DNA of 64,000 nt, from assembly GCA_964030785.1 (NCBI GenBank), contig OZ034973.1, positions 950,132-1,014,131 of the forward strand, written 5' to 3'. Below, one piece after another: positions 33,311-45,607 of the stretch. This stretch comes from Siderastrea siderea. Lineage: Eukaryota; Cnidaria; Anthozoa; Scleractinia; Rhizangiidae. How positions within the stretch are numbered: position 1 is the stretch's first letter; the number at the start of each line of letters is the position of its first letter. The notes beneath the pieces are model-generated. The model worked only from the letters and a program-made list of their open reading frames with translations. It did no database searches and had not been told where the DNA came from. The position numbers and the translations under genes were made by a program.

Positions 33311-36150
33311 TTGGGAGGGAATTAAAGGATTCTACAAAAAGATTTGCATTCAGGCAGTGAGAGAGCCTACTGAATTTTGTTCAATGAAAGTAAGCAAAAC
33401 TCCGTTCGTTCCATGAAAACCAACTGACGTCTGAGGCCCCGGCCACATAAGTATCCGCTAACAGATTGACCAAAAACGTGGCAAAATATTTTCGTCCAAA
33501 TAAGCTTTCAAAACAAGTTCTTTTTAATTTTTGATTTACCTTAAAATCTATATCATAAAACATACAAAGGAGGCAAAACCATATATTGTACTGTCATTAA
33601 ACACTTCCGATGTAAGAACACCATGTATGGAAAGCATTCGACGGTTTATTTTGTTGAATAATAACAGTGAAAGGCAGAAAACCGTGAAAATGCTTAAACT
33701 GCTCTCAAAGTTTGAATAAGATTCATCGGAGCATCCGATCTTGTCCAAGTACTGCGAAAGATACTTATTCTTTCCCGACAAAAATAAGAAGATTTTAATT
33801 GAAAACAAAATTTGTTTCTAAAGAAAATCAAGGCGATCATAATCAAATAGCACAATACTTTAATTGCTTTTGTTCTTCAAAATTTTGTTTGCAGTTAAAA
33901 TCAATTGGAGCGGTAGGCATAGCCTTGCAAGCACGAAACAAGCCATTCAGATCGAACTCAGGATATGTCGCGTAAACGTTAAAGTTGTGTTTACTGAAGT
34001 CATAATTCGAATTCCCAAATCTGCATTACAGTCAAGATTCTACACTGCATTCGACGTAAACGTGACTGAAATGATTTATGCGTGACTAGGTCACCAAAGA
34101 GAATTCCACGTAAATATCAACCAGTAGCCGACCTAAAGACCCCAGTTTGGGAAAGAATTTTGAGTTTAGATTCTGAAACAGTTCCACTCTCCCCCCTCCC
34201 CCCCTCACCCTCCCACGCCACCCCCCTCCCCAAATTTGGTTCTTACCCTCAACCTTACCAAGAAGGTCCTTATCCGCCAAGGCTAATTCAAACTTAATAT
34301 TGAAAAATTTGATTTCTTCGGTAATCATTTCAGGAGGATTGAATGATGTAAACACCTTATTCATACAGGAGGGGAAAGCCTTAATTCGTCAACTTAGAAA
34401 TCGAAAGTGTTAGACAATATCCGCCATACTTTCAGTTCTAACTTTACCTGAAAACTAATTGGATCGTGCTCTGTTACATACAACAGTTCCATGTCGACGT
34501 AGATTTCCGGCTCGATCGCAACACGTACGCCATGTTTCCTCGGAGCAGGTTGAATTTTCGCCCTCGCTTGAGTGTTTAAAAGTGAGTAAGTTTGCGTAGG
34601 CTCGAAATTGCATCAGTGTCCATAACGAGCTCATGCATAAAGGACAATTTGATCAAAATGAGATTTAAAAACATGAAGCCATTCTTTGCATCGTAACACT
34701 TTATCAGTGGGAAAACGGTGTAAAAGGTTTGGAAACTTGGTATAAATACGTAAAAAGGTTGAAATATCTTTACTACTACCATCTGATCTACTTCAGAAAC
34801 AGCGAGAAATGATGTCATAAATTTTGCTTTAGAAAATAAACTAAACAAAGTGAAGTATTTAGTGAAAACGTGGCCATATGCATCTTCGACACTTACGCAT
34901 TATTTAACCACGACTTAGGAATGAACTTAAAGACGTCTTTACGGTTGACTGGTTTTCCTCTTAGGGTTAAAAAAAATTTCAAAAATTAAAAAAATATTCT
35001 TCAAATCCCATTTAGAGAAACTAAAAAATGGGGCAGTTCAACGTGCAAGTCTTGATCATTGCCTTTCATTTGAATGTAACACGTTAGGGGGACAGTCACA
35101 CCAGCTCATTGAATGTTTGGAAGTATAAACATGCATGGCCAGTGCCTAGAAAGGTCGAGAACACCAAGGATGCTAATAAGTTTACACAGGTGATCCTGTG
35201 GATAAGAAATGCGTATAGAAAAAGATATAAATCAAACTTTACGTAACGGGAAACGGAGGCCTGCAATGCAGGCGTTTTCTGAGAGCGCGCGCGAATACGT
35301 CTTACGCCCACCCCCTTGGGCGCACTTTCTACTCTCCCCAATCTTCCTTCGCTTTTAATTTCCAAGATGGCTGCTGCACATTTCACTTATACCGAGCGTT
35401 TGCTCGCCCAACCCGGGACACCTGTGCAGGCATTTATGACATATTTGTTTCTGTATAAATGATTAGCCTCACAGGAACCAATGTATACCAAAATGTTAGT
35501 ATGTGTAAAGATCTGTTAATTTAGTTTTTAGATACCAAGTGCAAGGTCAAGGCCGCGTTAGTACTGTCTGTGGGTTTCATGTGGCGTCTTGTTGGTCTAG
35601 GCAAGCAGCACAGGCGTGGAACCAGGTGGTGTTGCTTTTGAGCTGAGTTGTCAAAAATAAGGGATATAGTTTGACCATGCATTTTCATCTGAATTAGGTA
35701 TGTGCTGGGCGCTCGTCTGAAAAAGGTTGTAGACTTTTTAGCTGTTTTTCCTTGGAAAGCAGAAAATGTTTTAAAATAAGTCTGAAATAAGGAATGAAAC
35801 TAAGTGTCTTGACCTGGAGTGAGATTTGGGTAACAAGGTTCGAGCTGCTCACGCTCCCCACCCCCCTCCCTTCTTCCCCTACTTTTGAACCAAACTTCCA
35901 AGGGGCACTCTGCGGGAACTGAAGCGAAAAGAAACTCAGCCTCAAAACAATCATCCTTACTAACTGCAAGAGCAGATCAAGATGGCAAGTTATACTTCTT
36001 CAAAAGCTAAAGAATGTTAGATCCTGGCAAACTTGGTTTACACTGTTTTCTCCCTTTTCGTTTTTTTTTTTTTTCAGTGCAGGTTCGGAGAAGGGAAAGA
36101 GGCCAGGAATCCCTCGGCTCCCACTGAATTGACAGATCTGAGAATTGGTA
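33311..36150. other. No gene supported
   Basis: No gene is recognised. A C-rich tract lies at 34186-34240. AAGATGGCTGCTGC near 35362 resembles a YY1 site. Confidence 0.35.
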
Positions 36151-36424
36151 GAACGTTTAGATAATGTGGCAAATTTTCCTGTCACCCGCAAAATAGTAAT
36201 CTATTTGCAACTCTCCCTCACGCTGAAAGGATGAGATATGGGAGCCAGCTGTCGCTTTCAGTTGAGAAACAAATAAGCAGGAAACAGGGCGGGACAAAGG
36301 GTGGGACAAAACTGAAATGCAACAGCGCGGAAGCGAGAAGGAGAGCAAAGAGAGGAGGCAAAAATTGTAAGAGAAGGAACACAAAAGCACAACGCGGACA
36401 CGCCGCGACAGATCGAACTGCCAT

Positions 36425-36500
36425 TCTGGCGCTAAGAGACAAGGAGTCATGGATGCTCATCCTTATATACGCTTTGAGGAAGACCGCTGACAAATAGTAA
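36425..36500 (-). promoter_or_regulatory. Conserved TATA-containing motif, copy 1
   Basis: On the minus strand: CTATTTGTCAGCGGTCTTCC, then CTCAAAGCGTATATAAGGAT and GAGCATCCA. Copy 2 at 48830-48900 shares these segments. TATATAAG is a good TATA box. Sequence on either side differs between copies. Promoter role is inferred. Confidence 0.45.
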
Positions 36501-36547
36501 ATTTATTCAACCATGCATAGTGTGTGAACTATAGTGTGTGTGAACCA

Positions 36548-36548
<1 letters not shown>

Positions 36549-36617
<69 letters not shown>
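36549..36617. repeat. TG microsatellite
   Basis: About 33 TG units directly before a MITE. Confidence 0.95.
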
Positions 36618-36622
36618 TAGTG

Positions 36623-37482
36623 GCCCGGGGGGTACTCCCCCACAGTACCTATACGGGTATGTGCCGCCCAACGGGGTCGTGATTTGGGGACTCCTGATCT
36701 GGAACGGGCTATCCATTTTAGAGATGTTTCCTAGAACGGGTTATAATATTCGAACGCACGAAAGTTTAAAATTGTCAGCAGCCATTTGAAATTATTAATA
36801 GAGAGTTTTCTTAACTAAAACTGAAAAAAATGCATAATGAACAAATTGTTGCATCCCGTGTTGCGCGCAGTAGGCGTATTGTAAGGTAATTATCGTGTAA
36901 TAACGCGTTTGATAACGTGCGCTTGGGTCCGACGCGACAAGCGGGGAGTAATATTGCGTCAGAATATACCGCATTGTCTACACAGGAAACCTACTTCTGA
37001 TGAACAGATTAAAATTTATCTGTTTATTACATAGTCAATCAAAGCTGCAGGATCACTTAGCAATACGGCCTCAAAATAGCACAAATTATTATCATGTAAC
37101 AGCTCCGCACTAGAGAAATGAATCTTCCTTAAGAAACAGCACTTTAACCCTTTAAAAAACGTTAAAACGTGGTTCAGGATCGGCAAACACTAGTAAGAAA
37201 TCGCCAATCATGGCTTTATCTTCAAGTTTCAAAACAAAGCAATAATGTAGCTGATTTGTGTAGAAGAAGAATTGTTGTATAAGTCGGAAAAACAAAGAAA
37301 TAACGTAAAAAAAAAACCTGGCCATTGCAATTATCTCCATTTTTAGAACGGGGTATTAAAAATTGACCTATTTCTAGAACGGGGTATCATTTTGAATGCA
37401 AAATCTTTCTAAAACGGGGTCCAATTTTGGAGACCCGGGCGGCACATACCCACCCAAATTCTACTTGAGTACCTCCCCGGAG
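36623..37482. mobile_element. MITE-like DNA element, 860 bp (GGCCCGGGGGGTACTC end)
   Basis: The left end GGCCCGGGGGGTACTCCCCC followed by GGGTATGTGCCGCCC is mirrored by GGGCGGCACATACCC and GAGTACCTCCCCGG on the right. Words like GAACGGGGTAT recur in both orientations near the ends. Confidence 0.82.
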
Positions 37483-37820
37483 ATGGTGCACGGTTGTGGT
37501 GCTTTGAACATGTAAATTGCAGCGCGTTCGTTGTGGCCTTTGAAACTTGCAAGGTTTCATCACAAATCCCTCGATTAACTTAAAACAGACACATCACTAC
37601 AATACTTCTCTCTTCCGCAGAGGCTCCTAGTAGACAACAGGGAAAGAAAAAACCAGCCTCCGCGCACTTTTTCTTAAGCGTGCAGTCAAGGCGTTACTGT
37701 AGGAGGCCTCTGCGGAGGAGAAAACTACAATACACCAAAAAGTTGGTTTAATGATTCCAGATTTAGACAGAAACGTTTCATAACTCAAAAAGTTTTAAAA
37801 ATAAATGTAAAGAAGATCTT

Positions 37821-38064
37821 CATCTTCATCTTTCCCGGGTGTATTACGAACCAATTTAATGACCAGCTCCCAGTTGGCTTGATAGCTCAATTGGTTAGAG
37901 CGCTGCACCGGTATCGTAGAGGTCAGGGTTCGAATCCCGGCAAGCCTGATTTTTTCAGGCTTTCTTTTCGCAACTGCATAAGTTGCGTTAATAACTGCGA
38001 GGATCTTCTTTACATTTATTTCTTCATTCCGCAGTTCAAATATATGAATTTCATATATTCATAA
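37821..38064 (+). mobile_element. tRNA-derived SINE, tandem copy 1
   Basis: It contains a tRNA-like head at 37876-37948: A box TAGCTCAATTGGTTAGAGCG and B box GGTTCGAATCC. A GCCTGATTTTTTCAGGC hairpin and a shared tail ending ATATATTCATAA follow. The anticodon arm pairs poorly and lacks U33, so it is a SINE and not a tRNA gene. Confidence 0.85.
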
Positions 38065-38300
38065 TTTCATCTTCATCTTTCCCGGGTATATTACGAACCA
38101 ATTTAATGACCAGCTCCCAGTTGGCTTGATAGCTCAATTGGTTAGGTATCGCAGAGGTCAGGGTTCAAATCCCGGCAAGCCTGATTTTTTCAGGCTTTCT
38201 TTTCGCAACTGCATAAGTTGCGTTAATAACTGCGAGGATTCGTCTTTACATTTATTTCTTCATTCCGCAGTTCAAATATATGAATTTCATATATTCATAA
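38065..38300 (+). mobile_element. tRNA-derived SINE, tandem copy 2 with damaged head
   Basis: A direct repeat of the previous unit. About 16 bases of the D and anticodon arms are missing (GGTTAGGTATCGCAG), so its pol III A box is reduced. The B box is GGTTCAAATCC. Confidence 0.83.
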
Positions 38301-38394
38301 TCAGTTCAAAAAGTTTTGCCGGACATCCAGGTCTCCAACATAATTTTACCTGACAATAACCACAGTAAACACGACCTATAGATTGTTTTCACAT

Positions 38395-38470
38395 GACTCG
38401 TCACGGCGGCCATATTGGTGTACCAAAGCAATGAGACAGCGGCCATGTTGGTGTACCAAGAAAATCCTGT
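38395..38470. repeat. GGCGGCCATATTGGTGTACC motif, direct pair
   Basis: Two direct copies (GGCGGCCATATTGGTGTACC and GCGGCCATGTTGGTGTACC) about 36 bases apart. They match the inverted pair at 2597-2657. Confidence 0.6.
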
Positions 38471-38639
38471 GGGGACTGGAAATTTTTCTTATGTAAAAAC
38501 CTTCTTTTGTTCCAAGAAATTTGCATAGTTGCTGACCACGTGAGCGAAAACGATCTATAAGAAAGAGGTCCATTAGAACATCCAATGAGGGAGTTATGCG
38601 ATCCACAAAAAGACCTATAATATCCGGTGCACAAAGACC

Positions 38640-39135
38640 CTTGGAGGTGAGGGATCTGCAAAACAATTTGCCCAAACCTAGTTAGAAAGAGACCAAAGAA
38701 ATGCTTCCATATACCATCACAATCAACATGTAAAAAATAACTTAGTACTCACTTCATTTACGGGACTGATGAAATATTTCCACAGCAAACATCTTGAGGC
38801 TTCCTGTATCATAATCATCAATCATTTCTGCCCTTTATACTCTATCTTTTTAAGATCGCAGAATAAATTATAAAACGTGGAAATAACCGTCATTTTTTAT
38901 CATTACCATCATTTAAAAAACCCTTACACGTCCACTTTATCTTGAGGGACTGGAAAACAATTTCCACAGCAAATGGACTCTATCATCACTTATATCAGTA
39001 TCATCACTTTAATAACGGTAGCTCCACTTCATTGAGACCTCCAGTACATTAACCATTAATCATTTCTGCCATTTTCACTTTACCTCACGCTCTTTACAAT
39101 CCCAGTTGAGATAATTAAACGATGGAAATAATTTC
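38640..39135. repeat. Diverged tandem copies of about 185-240 bp
   Basis: Words TTTCCACAGCAAA (38778, 38966), ATTAATCATTTCTGCC or its one-base variant (38818, 39055) and GTGGAAATAA / ATGGAAATAA (38878, 39122) recur in the same order. Confidence 0.55.
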
Positions 39136-39394
39136 GTCTAAAATACCTTCAGGTGCTAAAAGCGGGGAAGGCAATACATGTACAAAGTCAATTTTTAAGC
39201 TGCTTACCTTTAAGATAGTCGTTTTTCGTACAAGAGTTAGCCACCTTGCTGAGCATGTGCGGCTTACAGACTCTCTGAATTCCGCTAATTTCTCCGAGCG
39301 GCTGAGGTAACTTACAATTGTAGTGGAGTTTATGCAGTCGTATAGAACTAAATTGTCAGATGACATATTTTTCATTTTCCCTGTGCCCGATTTA

Positions 39395-39689
39395 TAGGCT
39401 TACAAATAGTCAAATCCCGAGAGTTAATAGACTTTGCCCTACTTGCGGATCTAATCGAATTGAGGATGAAATCCACTTACTTTTTCACTGTCCTAAATAC
39501 TCAATTTTTAGAGACAGGTTTTACAGGAAACTAAAGTATCACCTACCATATATTAAACGATTATCTACATTGGAGGCTACGAAAGAATTAATGAATTCTG
39601 GTAATTATTTTGTAAACATTCAATTGCTGAGATTCATTCTATCATGCTTAAATTACGCAATAATTTATTATCAATTCAGACTGATGTAA
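39395..39689 (+). pseudogene. LINE C-terminal fragment with zinc-knuckle-like motif
   Basis: The frame ending at TAA 39687-39689 contains RLCPTCGSNRIEDEIHLLFH followed by CPKY. This is the C-x2-C ... H-x4-C pattern found after the reverse transcriptase in many non-LTR elements. The upstream part (endonuclease, RT) is missing, so the copy is 5'-truncated. Its 3' UTR is split by the element at 39695-43952 and continues at 43957 to about 44072. Confidence 0.7.
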
Positions 39690-39694
39690 CTTAA

Positions 39695-42600
39695 GAGCGA
39701 ATGTTACCAACGGTCAAACATTTGGTGGCAACAGGTCAAAAATCAATTCCGCTCATATTCTTATTTTAGGTAGACCTTAATGTGAAACAAATCACTGCAT
39801 AGTTCGTTTGGCTGAATATCGATTTATTTTCAAGAAAATCGATATTAACGGAATTCGCTCAAAAGACCGCTTTTGAAGCTCAAAATTTAAGGCAAATCTC
39901 GAAGCTTCGCGTGACAAAATGAAGCATTCCAGAGCAATAAAAGTTAACCAAACTTGTAGAACGATGTTTAAATATATGTCAAAAGCAATTTCAGCAATTT
40001 CTGCTCATTTATTTACGAGCTCTAATTAAATTTATCCGACATACTTTTGACTAGATAAAAAGTATATCAAGTTTAACCCCTAAAAAAAGTATGTGGTACC
40101 GAATACTATTCGTCAAGAATCTGGATTTCAAGAGGAGAAGGGATGTTCTTTTACCTCCTAAAAGGATTTTTTGGGGTAATTTATTGACGCGATGTTATAG
40201 AATTTTAAAGTTGGACAAAATGCGTTGATTCAAGCGATCAGAAAAGTCAGCCTAATTAACTCAGTGTACACATACACAAACAACTTCACGTTTACCGCAG
40301 GTTTTGATCAGCCAACAACCGATTTTAACACAAAATCCTCTAACCTTCATGTTGCTGTATCACAGATGAGAGCTGTGGTCCTTGTTCATGATAAAATTCA
40401 AGCAAACTGCAAGGAAACTTGACAGGATATCGCAACTTGCCATGCCGTTTCACCGACCATCCGCCGTTTTTGATGTGAGGATTCTCTTTTCCTATTTTCG
40501 TTAGAAAACAGGCTTAAGGTGTTGTACAAAAGATGCCTTTGCTTTGATACTAGCTCTGAACTGAACAGCGAAACAAGACGTCGTTCATACAAAAACATCT
40601 GTTGCGTGCTTTGGGTGATGCCGCTAATTAATTCAGTCCGAACGAGTTTTACTGAAATCGACAACTGCATGCATGTACCGCGGTAACGAAATTTTGTGTG
40701 CATCGGGTGACTTTGGGGAATAAGGTTAAATTGTCTTTTTCAAATAAGCTATTCTTGTCACCCTACGTTTATTAATTTAAGGACTGAGTGAGGATTCTCA
40801 GTCGATTGGGTTCGATGAGTACTTTGAAATCTGTGGGAAAAAAAAAAGAAAAGCGCACGTTGGTTGCGTGACATACCCGAGACTGAGCTTTTACCTGATG
40901 GGCGGGGCGAAGGGGGTTTAAAATATATGCTCTGTTGGTTTTCCAAGAAGTCGCACAGTTAATGAATGCTATATGGTATACTATGGCTAGATTAAAATAC
41001 AAAATCAGGCATGAAAATTTCCTGCTCGGTCTTAAAATTATTTTTTCGTTTTGTTGGGGTGAGGGTGGGGAGATGCTGGGGCCATAGGTTTCGGGGAAAG
41101 AAGTTTTAGAGAACACTGAATCGACTGATTGTATCGATTCCTGGCATTCAAAGACTTTCAAATAAGGCAGTGGTGATACCTTAAACCTCCTTTTTATTTT
41201 TACCTGGTTCTTGTTCGTATTTACATGCTAGTGTACATTTAACGCATAAACACTTATTTACGGAGAATAGACATTAATAAGAAATCAAAACTCGTACTGG
41301 TCCTCAGGGAATAAATTTAATGATCTGCAAGATTGTTAAGAGTTTTGTCCTGTGACAGAAAATACAACCCACTACGGGCTTAACTTGGATGACTTTTTAT
41401 GAGTCTTGGGTTTTCCGCTTTCGATGCTCAACAGGCACCAACGAAAAACGACTCTACTCGACTGACACTGTAGTGCGTGCAGTCTTTTTTTAAAGCTTCC
41501 AACAGTGAAGAAAACCACAAAACGGTTAACTGGGGGTCCAACGTTCCATTCAACACCGATCAACGATGTTGAATTTTTAAGACAAGTTTGGCCTTCCAGC
41601 TTAATGATGTTTCACAATTTTGCCGACTTTTCTTTTGTTCTCAGGTGTGCCACCCTGTGCAATGATGTTCTGTAATATTGATTCAACTTTTTCTATGTTC
41701 TCAGGTGTGATCAAAAGTATTGAATTCATTTGTGCACCTTGTTCAACATCGCACAACAAAAAGTGTTCAAGATTGTTGAATAATGTTGAATGAGTTTGGC
41801 CGAGGCATAAAGTTTGCAAACAAGAAACGCAAAGAGTGTGAGCCAACAAAATGAGGGCGCAGCTGGGGTTAAAGGCTAAGAGAAGGGGGAAGTTCGAACC
41901 CTTAATCTCCCAACATGAAAAGGTTTCCCCTTAAGTAGGTTTCCAACTCCCCCCCCCCCCCCCCCCCCACCCATCGCCCCCATCCTCGCGAAAGTGGGTC
42001 GGTCGGTCGGTCGGTCGGTTGATCGGTTAAGCAAAAGGGAAAGATAATTCCAAGATAATAATTCCAAGCGAGCCTTGATTAAAAATTAAGTCCTCAAAAC
42101 TGTCATTTTACAACGTCCCGCTATCACTCTTAACGGTGTTCGAAGACCTTGATATGAGGGTGACTTAGATGTCCAAGTCACCTCAAGATGCCTTTAAAGA
42201 ATATTAAAACGCACGAGGAAAGAGTGCAGGCACGGACTAAGTATTTCTAATCGGAGCCTTTTGGGTCTGTGAAATCCAGTTTTCGGAAAATCGAAAACCT
42301 GCAAATTCCTTTCCGATCCGCTTTTATAATTACTGAACAAAGCTTTATCACATGCAGGTGGCTGGCTTGAATGTTGTGTGATGTTGTAAAGCAAAAGGTT
42401 TCACTTCTGCATAATTGATACATTAAAGGTGGGGTTAGGTGAGTTCTGAAACAAGAGATGGAAATGCTCCGCTTTATTTGAAAATCCTTTAATGCCAAGA
42501 ATCGTTTACTTATACTATCTCTTGCACCCGGGCACTTGCAATCAGTCAATTTAGTATTCTCTTAAACGTCTTTTCAAACACCTTTAGCCCAAACCCCGCC

Positions 42601-43952
42601 CCACCCTAAACAAAAAGAAAGAAAACATTCTCAGACCGAAAAGGAGATTTTCATGTCCAACTTTGTATTTTAATCCAGCCATAGTTCATTAACTGTGCTA
42701 CTTCAGTCTTGAAAAACCAACAGAGAATATATTTTTTAAATCCCTTAGCCCTGCCCGCCGGGGAAAAGCTCTAGGGTTAATGTCACGCAACCAACGTACG
42801 TTTTATTCATTTTCACGCATTTTTAAGTGCTCATCTACTAAGAATCTTCGCTCAGTCCTTAAATTAATAAACGTAGGATGACAAGAATAGCTTATTTGAA
42901 AAAACAATTTAACCTTATTCCCGAAAGTCACCCGATGCACACAAAATTTCGTTACCGCGGTACATGCATGCAGTTGTCGATTTCAGTAAAACTCGTTCGG
43001 ACTGAATTAATTAGCGGCATCACCCAAAGCACGCAACAGATGTTTTTGTATGAACAACTTCTTGTTTCGCTGTTCAGTTCAGAGCTAGTTTCAAAGGAAA
43101 GGCATCTTTTGTACAACACCTTAAGCCTGTTTTCTAACGAAAATAGGAAAAAAGAATCCTCACATCAAAAACGGCGGATGTTCGGTGAAACGGCATGGCA
43201 AGTTGCGATATCCTGTCAAGTTTCCTTGCAGTTTGCTTGAATTTTATCATGAACAAGGACCACAGCTCTCATCTGTGATACAGCAACATGAAGGTTAGAG
43301 GATTTTGTGTTAAAATCGGTTGTTGGCTGATCAAAACCTGCGGTAAACGTGAAGTTGTTTGTGTATGTGTACACTGAGTTAATTAGGCTGACTTTTCTGA
43401 TCGCTTGAATCAACGCATTTTGTCCAACTTTAAAATTCTATAACATCGCGTCAATAAATTTCCCCAAAAAATCCTTTTAGGAGGTAAAAGAACATCCCTT
43501 CTCCTCTTGAAATCCAGATTCTTGACGAATAGTATTCGGTACCACATACTTTTTTTAGGGGTTAAACTTGATATACTTTTTATCTAGTCAAAAGTATGTC
43601 GGATAAATTTAATTAGAGCTCGTAAATAAATGAGCAGAAATTGCTGAAATTGCTTTTGACATATATTTAAACATCGTTCTACAAGTTTGGTTAACTTTTA
43701 TTGCTCTGGAATGCTTCATTTTGTCACGCGAAGCTTCGAGATTTGCCTTAAATTTTGAGCTTCAAAAGCGGTCTTTTGAGCAAATTCCGTTAATATCGAT
43801 TTTCTTGAAAATAAATCGATATTCAGCCAAACGAACTATGCAGAGATTTGTTTCACATTAAGGTCTACCTAACATAAGAATATGAGCGGAATTTATTTTT
43901 GACCTGTTGCCACAATATTTTGAAAATGTTTGATTTTTGGCAACATTTGCTC
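39695..43952. mobile_element. Foldback transposon with TTAA duplication, 4.26 kb
   Basis: TTAA flanks both sides (39691-39694, 43953-43956). Ends GAGCGAATGTTACC and GGCAACATTTGCTC are inverted. The arms are near-identical inverted copies of at least 1.1 kb (39695 to about 40800; about 42850 to 43952). They continue in weaker form to about 41065 and 42595. TTAA duplications are made by piggyBac and Kolobok elements. No transposase frame is visible; the paired 65- and 101-120-codon frames in the arms are mirror images of each other. Confidence 0.87.
41945..42020. repeat. Poly-C and GGTC simple repeats
   Basis: A run of about 21 C is followed by (GGTC)n at 41998-42018, inside the loop of the foldback transposon. 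Confidence 0.9.
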
Positions 43953-43956
43953 TTAA

Positions 43957-44072
43957 TTCTTATCTCCTTATATAATTATTGCATCATAAGTTCTTTTTGT
44001 TGAGTTGTATGCTTTTGCAATACTGCAATAACTTATAGTCATGCAAATAAAGCTATTGTCGTTGTTGTTGTG
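43957..44072 (+). mobile_element. 3' UTR and tail of the split LINE
   Basis: After the second TTAA comes an AT-rich segment with AATAAA at 44046-44051 and a (GTT)n tail, as expected for a LINE 3' end. Together with 39395-39694 it forms one fragment. Confidence 0.6.
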
Positions 44073-45424
44073 ACATAAATAGTTTTTTTATGGGGGAAGG
44101 GGGGTGGGGGCTGAAATTTGGCATAACTGACTTGAAATTCGCAGATTGAATCAAAAGAATCAAGTTCCTGGGGCAATTCTGTGCCGCCGTCCAAGATAAT
44201 AGCCGTATCGCCTGCATCCTAGCTCCTCCTACGATTTAAATTGCGTGGACTTCAGTGTCTCTCCCAACAGTAATACACAAAATGTTAGTGTTCTCCAGGA
44301 AGCCAAGGATGCTCCGAGATTATTAATTATTAATAGTAAGCGTTTGCTCCGTAAAAGACCATTCAGTGCCATCAAAATTTGTCCAAAAGAAGAACTAATT
44401 TTTGCTCATTATCTGTATAACGCATATCTGTCTACAAGCCTTATAAGTTCCCCAGTAAACCTGTTCAGGAAAGCAGAAGTTTCTGCTTGACTCCACTGGC
44501 GACTGCCTTATTGGGAAAACATAAAATCGCAAATCAGAAGTGTTACAGCAAAGGCCTCCAATGTCAAAAACTGGGAATGAGAGAAAACAATTCTCATCTT
44601 TGTGAAGCAGACAAGAGACCTTTGTCACATGACCGGCTGTTGTAAGAATTTTAAAGAAAACCTTTGTTAATTACCACAAAAAAAAATTGGTAGAACTTGG
44701 CCGGAAGGCAATCCGTTACGGGACTTTTATTCCTTCTTTCGAGTTTTCTTAGTTAATATAATTTTTAATATACTCTTCTTAGATAATAGACCTTAACATC
44801 CCTCCGCTTCTTGAGCATTTTACTTGTAGAGGTTTCATCCCAAAGAGCAACTATAAGATGTACAATTCTGATGTACGATGTACAACTAACGCTTCCTCTA
44901 TAGGATCTCAAAGTCAGTGCCAGAGTCAGCTGACACCAATATTAACAGACCTTTTATTATCATTACTATTACCGAAGCGCCTCTTCTGTAAACTCATTAA
45001 GCATTAATATTGTTGTCTTTCCGTCACCTTCATTTATATACCAGCGCGCTTTGAACTTTTAATCGAGTCTTAGATCTGATATTTAAAGATTTCTTATCCC
45101 CGGTGAATATAATGTCTAATCCATTTAAACATTTATTTGGAACTTCCTGGCAGTGGATTTTTTCTATTCGTTTTGAGAAAACAAAAAGCCAAACGCGAAA
45201 TCTTCTACTGCTTTCATAGCTTTCTTTTCCCTTGCGCAAGTCAGTAAGATTGCTCTTATTTGCAATTGCCTCGCTCAAACATAAAAATCACAGCAACTTA
45301 AAGAATTAAAAGCCCTCCACGCAAGGCAAACACAAAGGCCAAATAAGCGCCTATTGTGCAAGTAACAACTGGTTAAAAGAGAAACATGGGCGATCGAAAA
45401 ACAAAAGCGTAAAAGGTGACCTTT
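44073..45424. other. No gene seen
   Basis: No recognised gene; an 82-codon minus-strand frame (45030-45278) has no recognisable domain. Confidence 0.35.
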
Positions 45425-45607
45425 GGCTGCCATCTCCCAGGCTCTAATAGGAGAAGAAAAGCCCCCGATTATCAAGAGATTGTATCAGAGCAGGACTCAC
45501 TGGGGACAAAACGCATAGATATCTGGCAAACAAAATGCGCTAACAAAATGAAGGAATGGCTAGAGAAGGAAATAGAAAATAACAGAGAGCCTGGGAGATG
45601 ACAGCCT
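45425..45607. mobile_element. MITE, 183 bp
   Basis: GGCTGCCATCTCCCAGGCTC at the left and GAGCCTGGGAGATGACAGCC at the right form a near-perfect inverted repeat. Confidence 0.75.

Noticed and set aside
37876..37948. tRNA gene
   Set aside because: Head pairs poorly in the anticodon arm, lacks U33, and continues into a SINE body that is repeated in tandem.
40225..43413. Two identical 65-codon and two similar 101-120-codon frames
   Set aside because: They are mirror images in the arms of a foldback transposon with no known domain.
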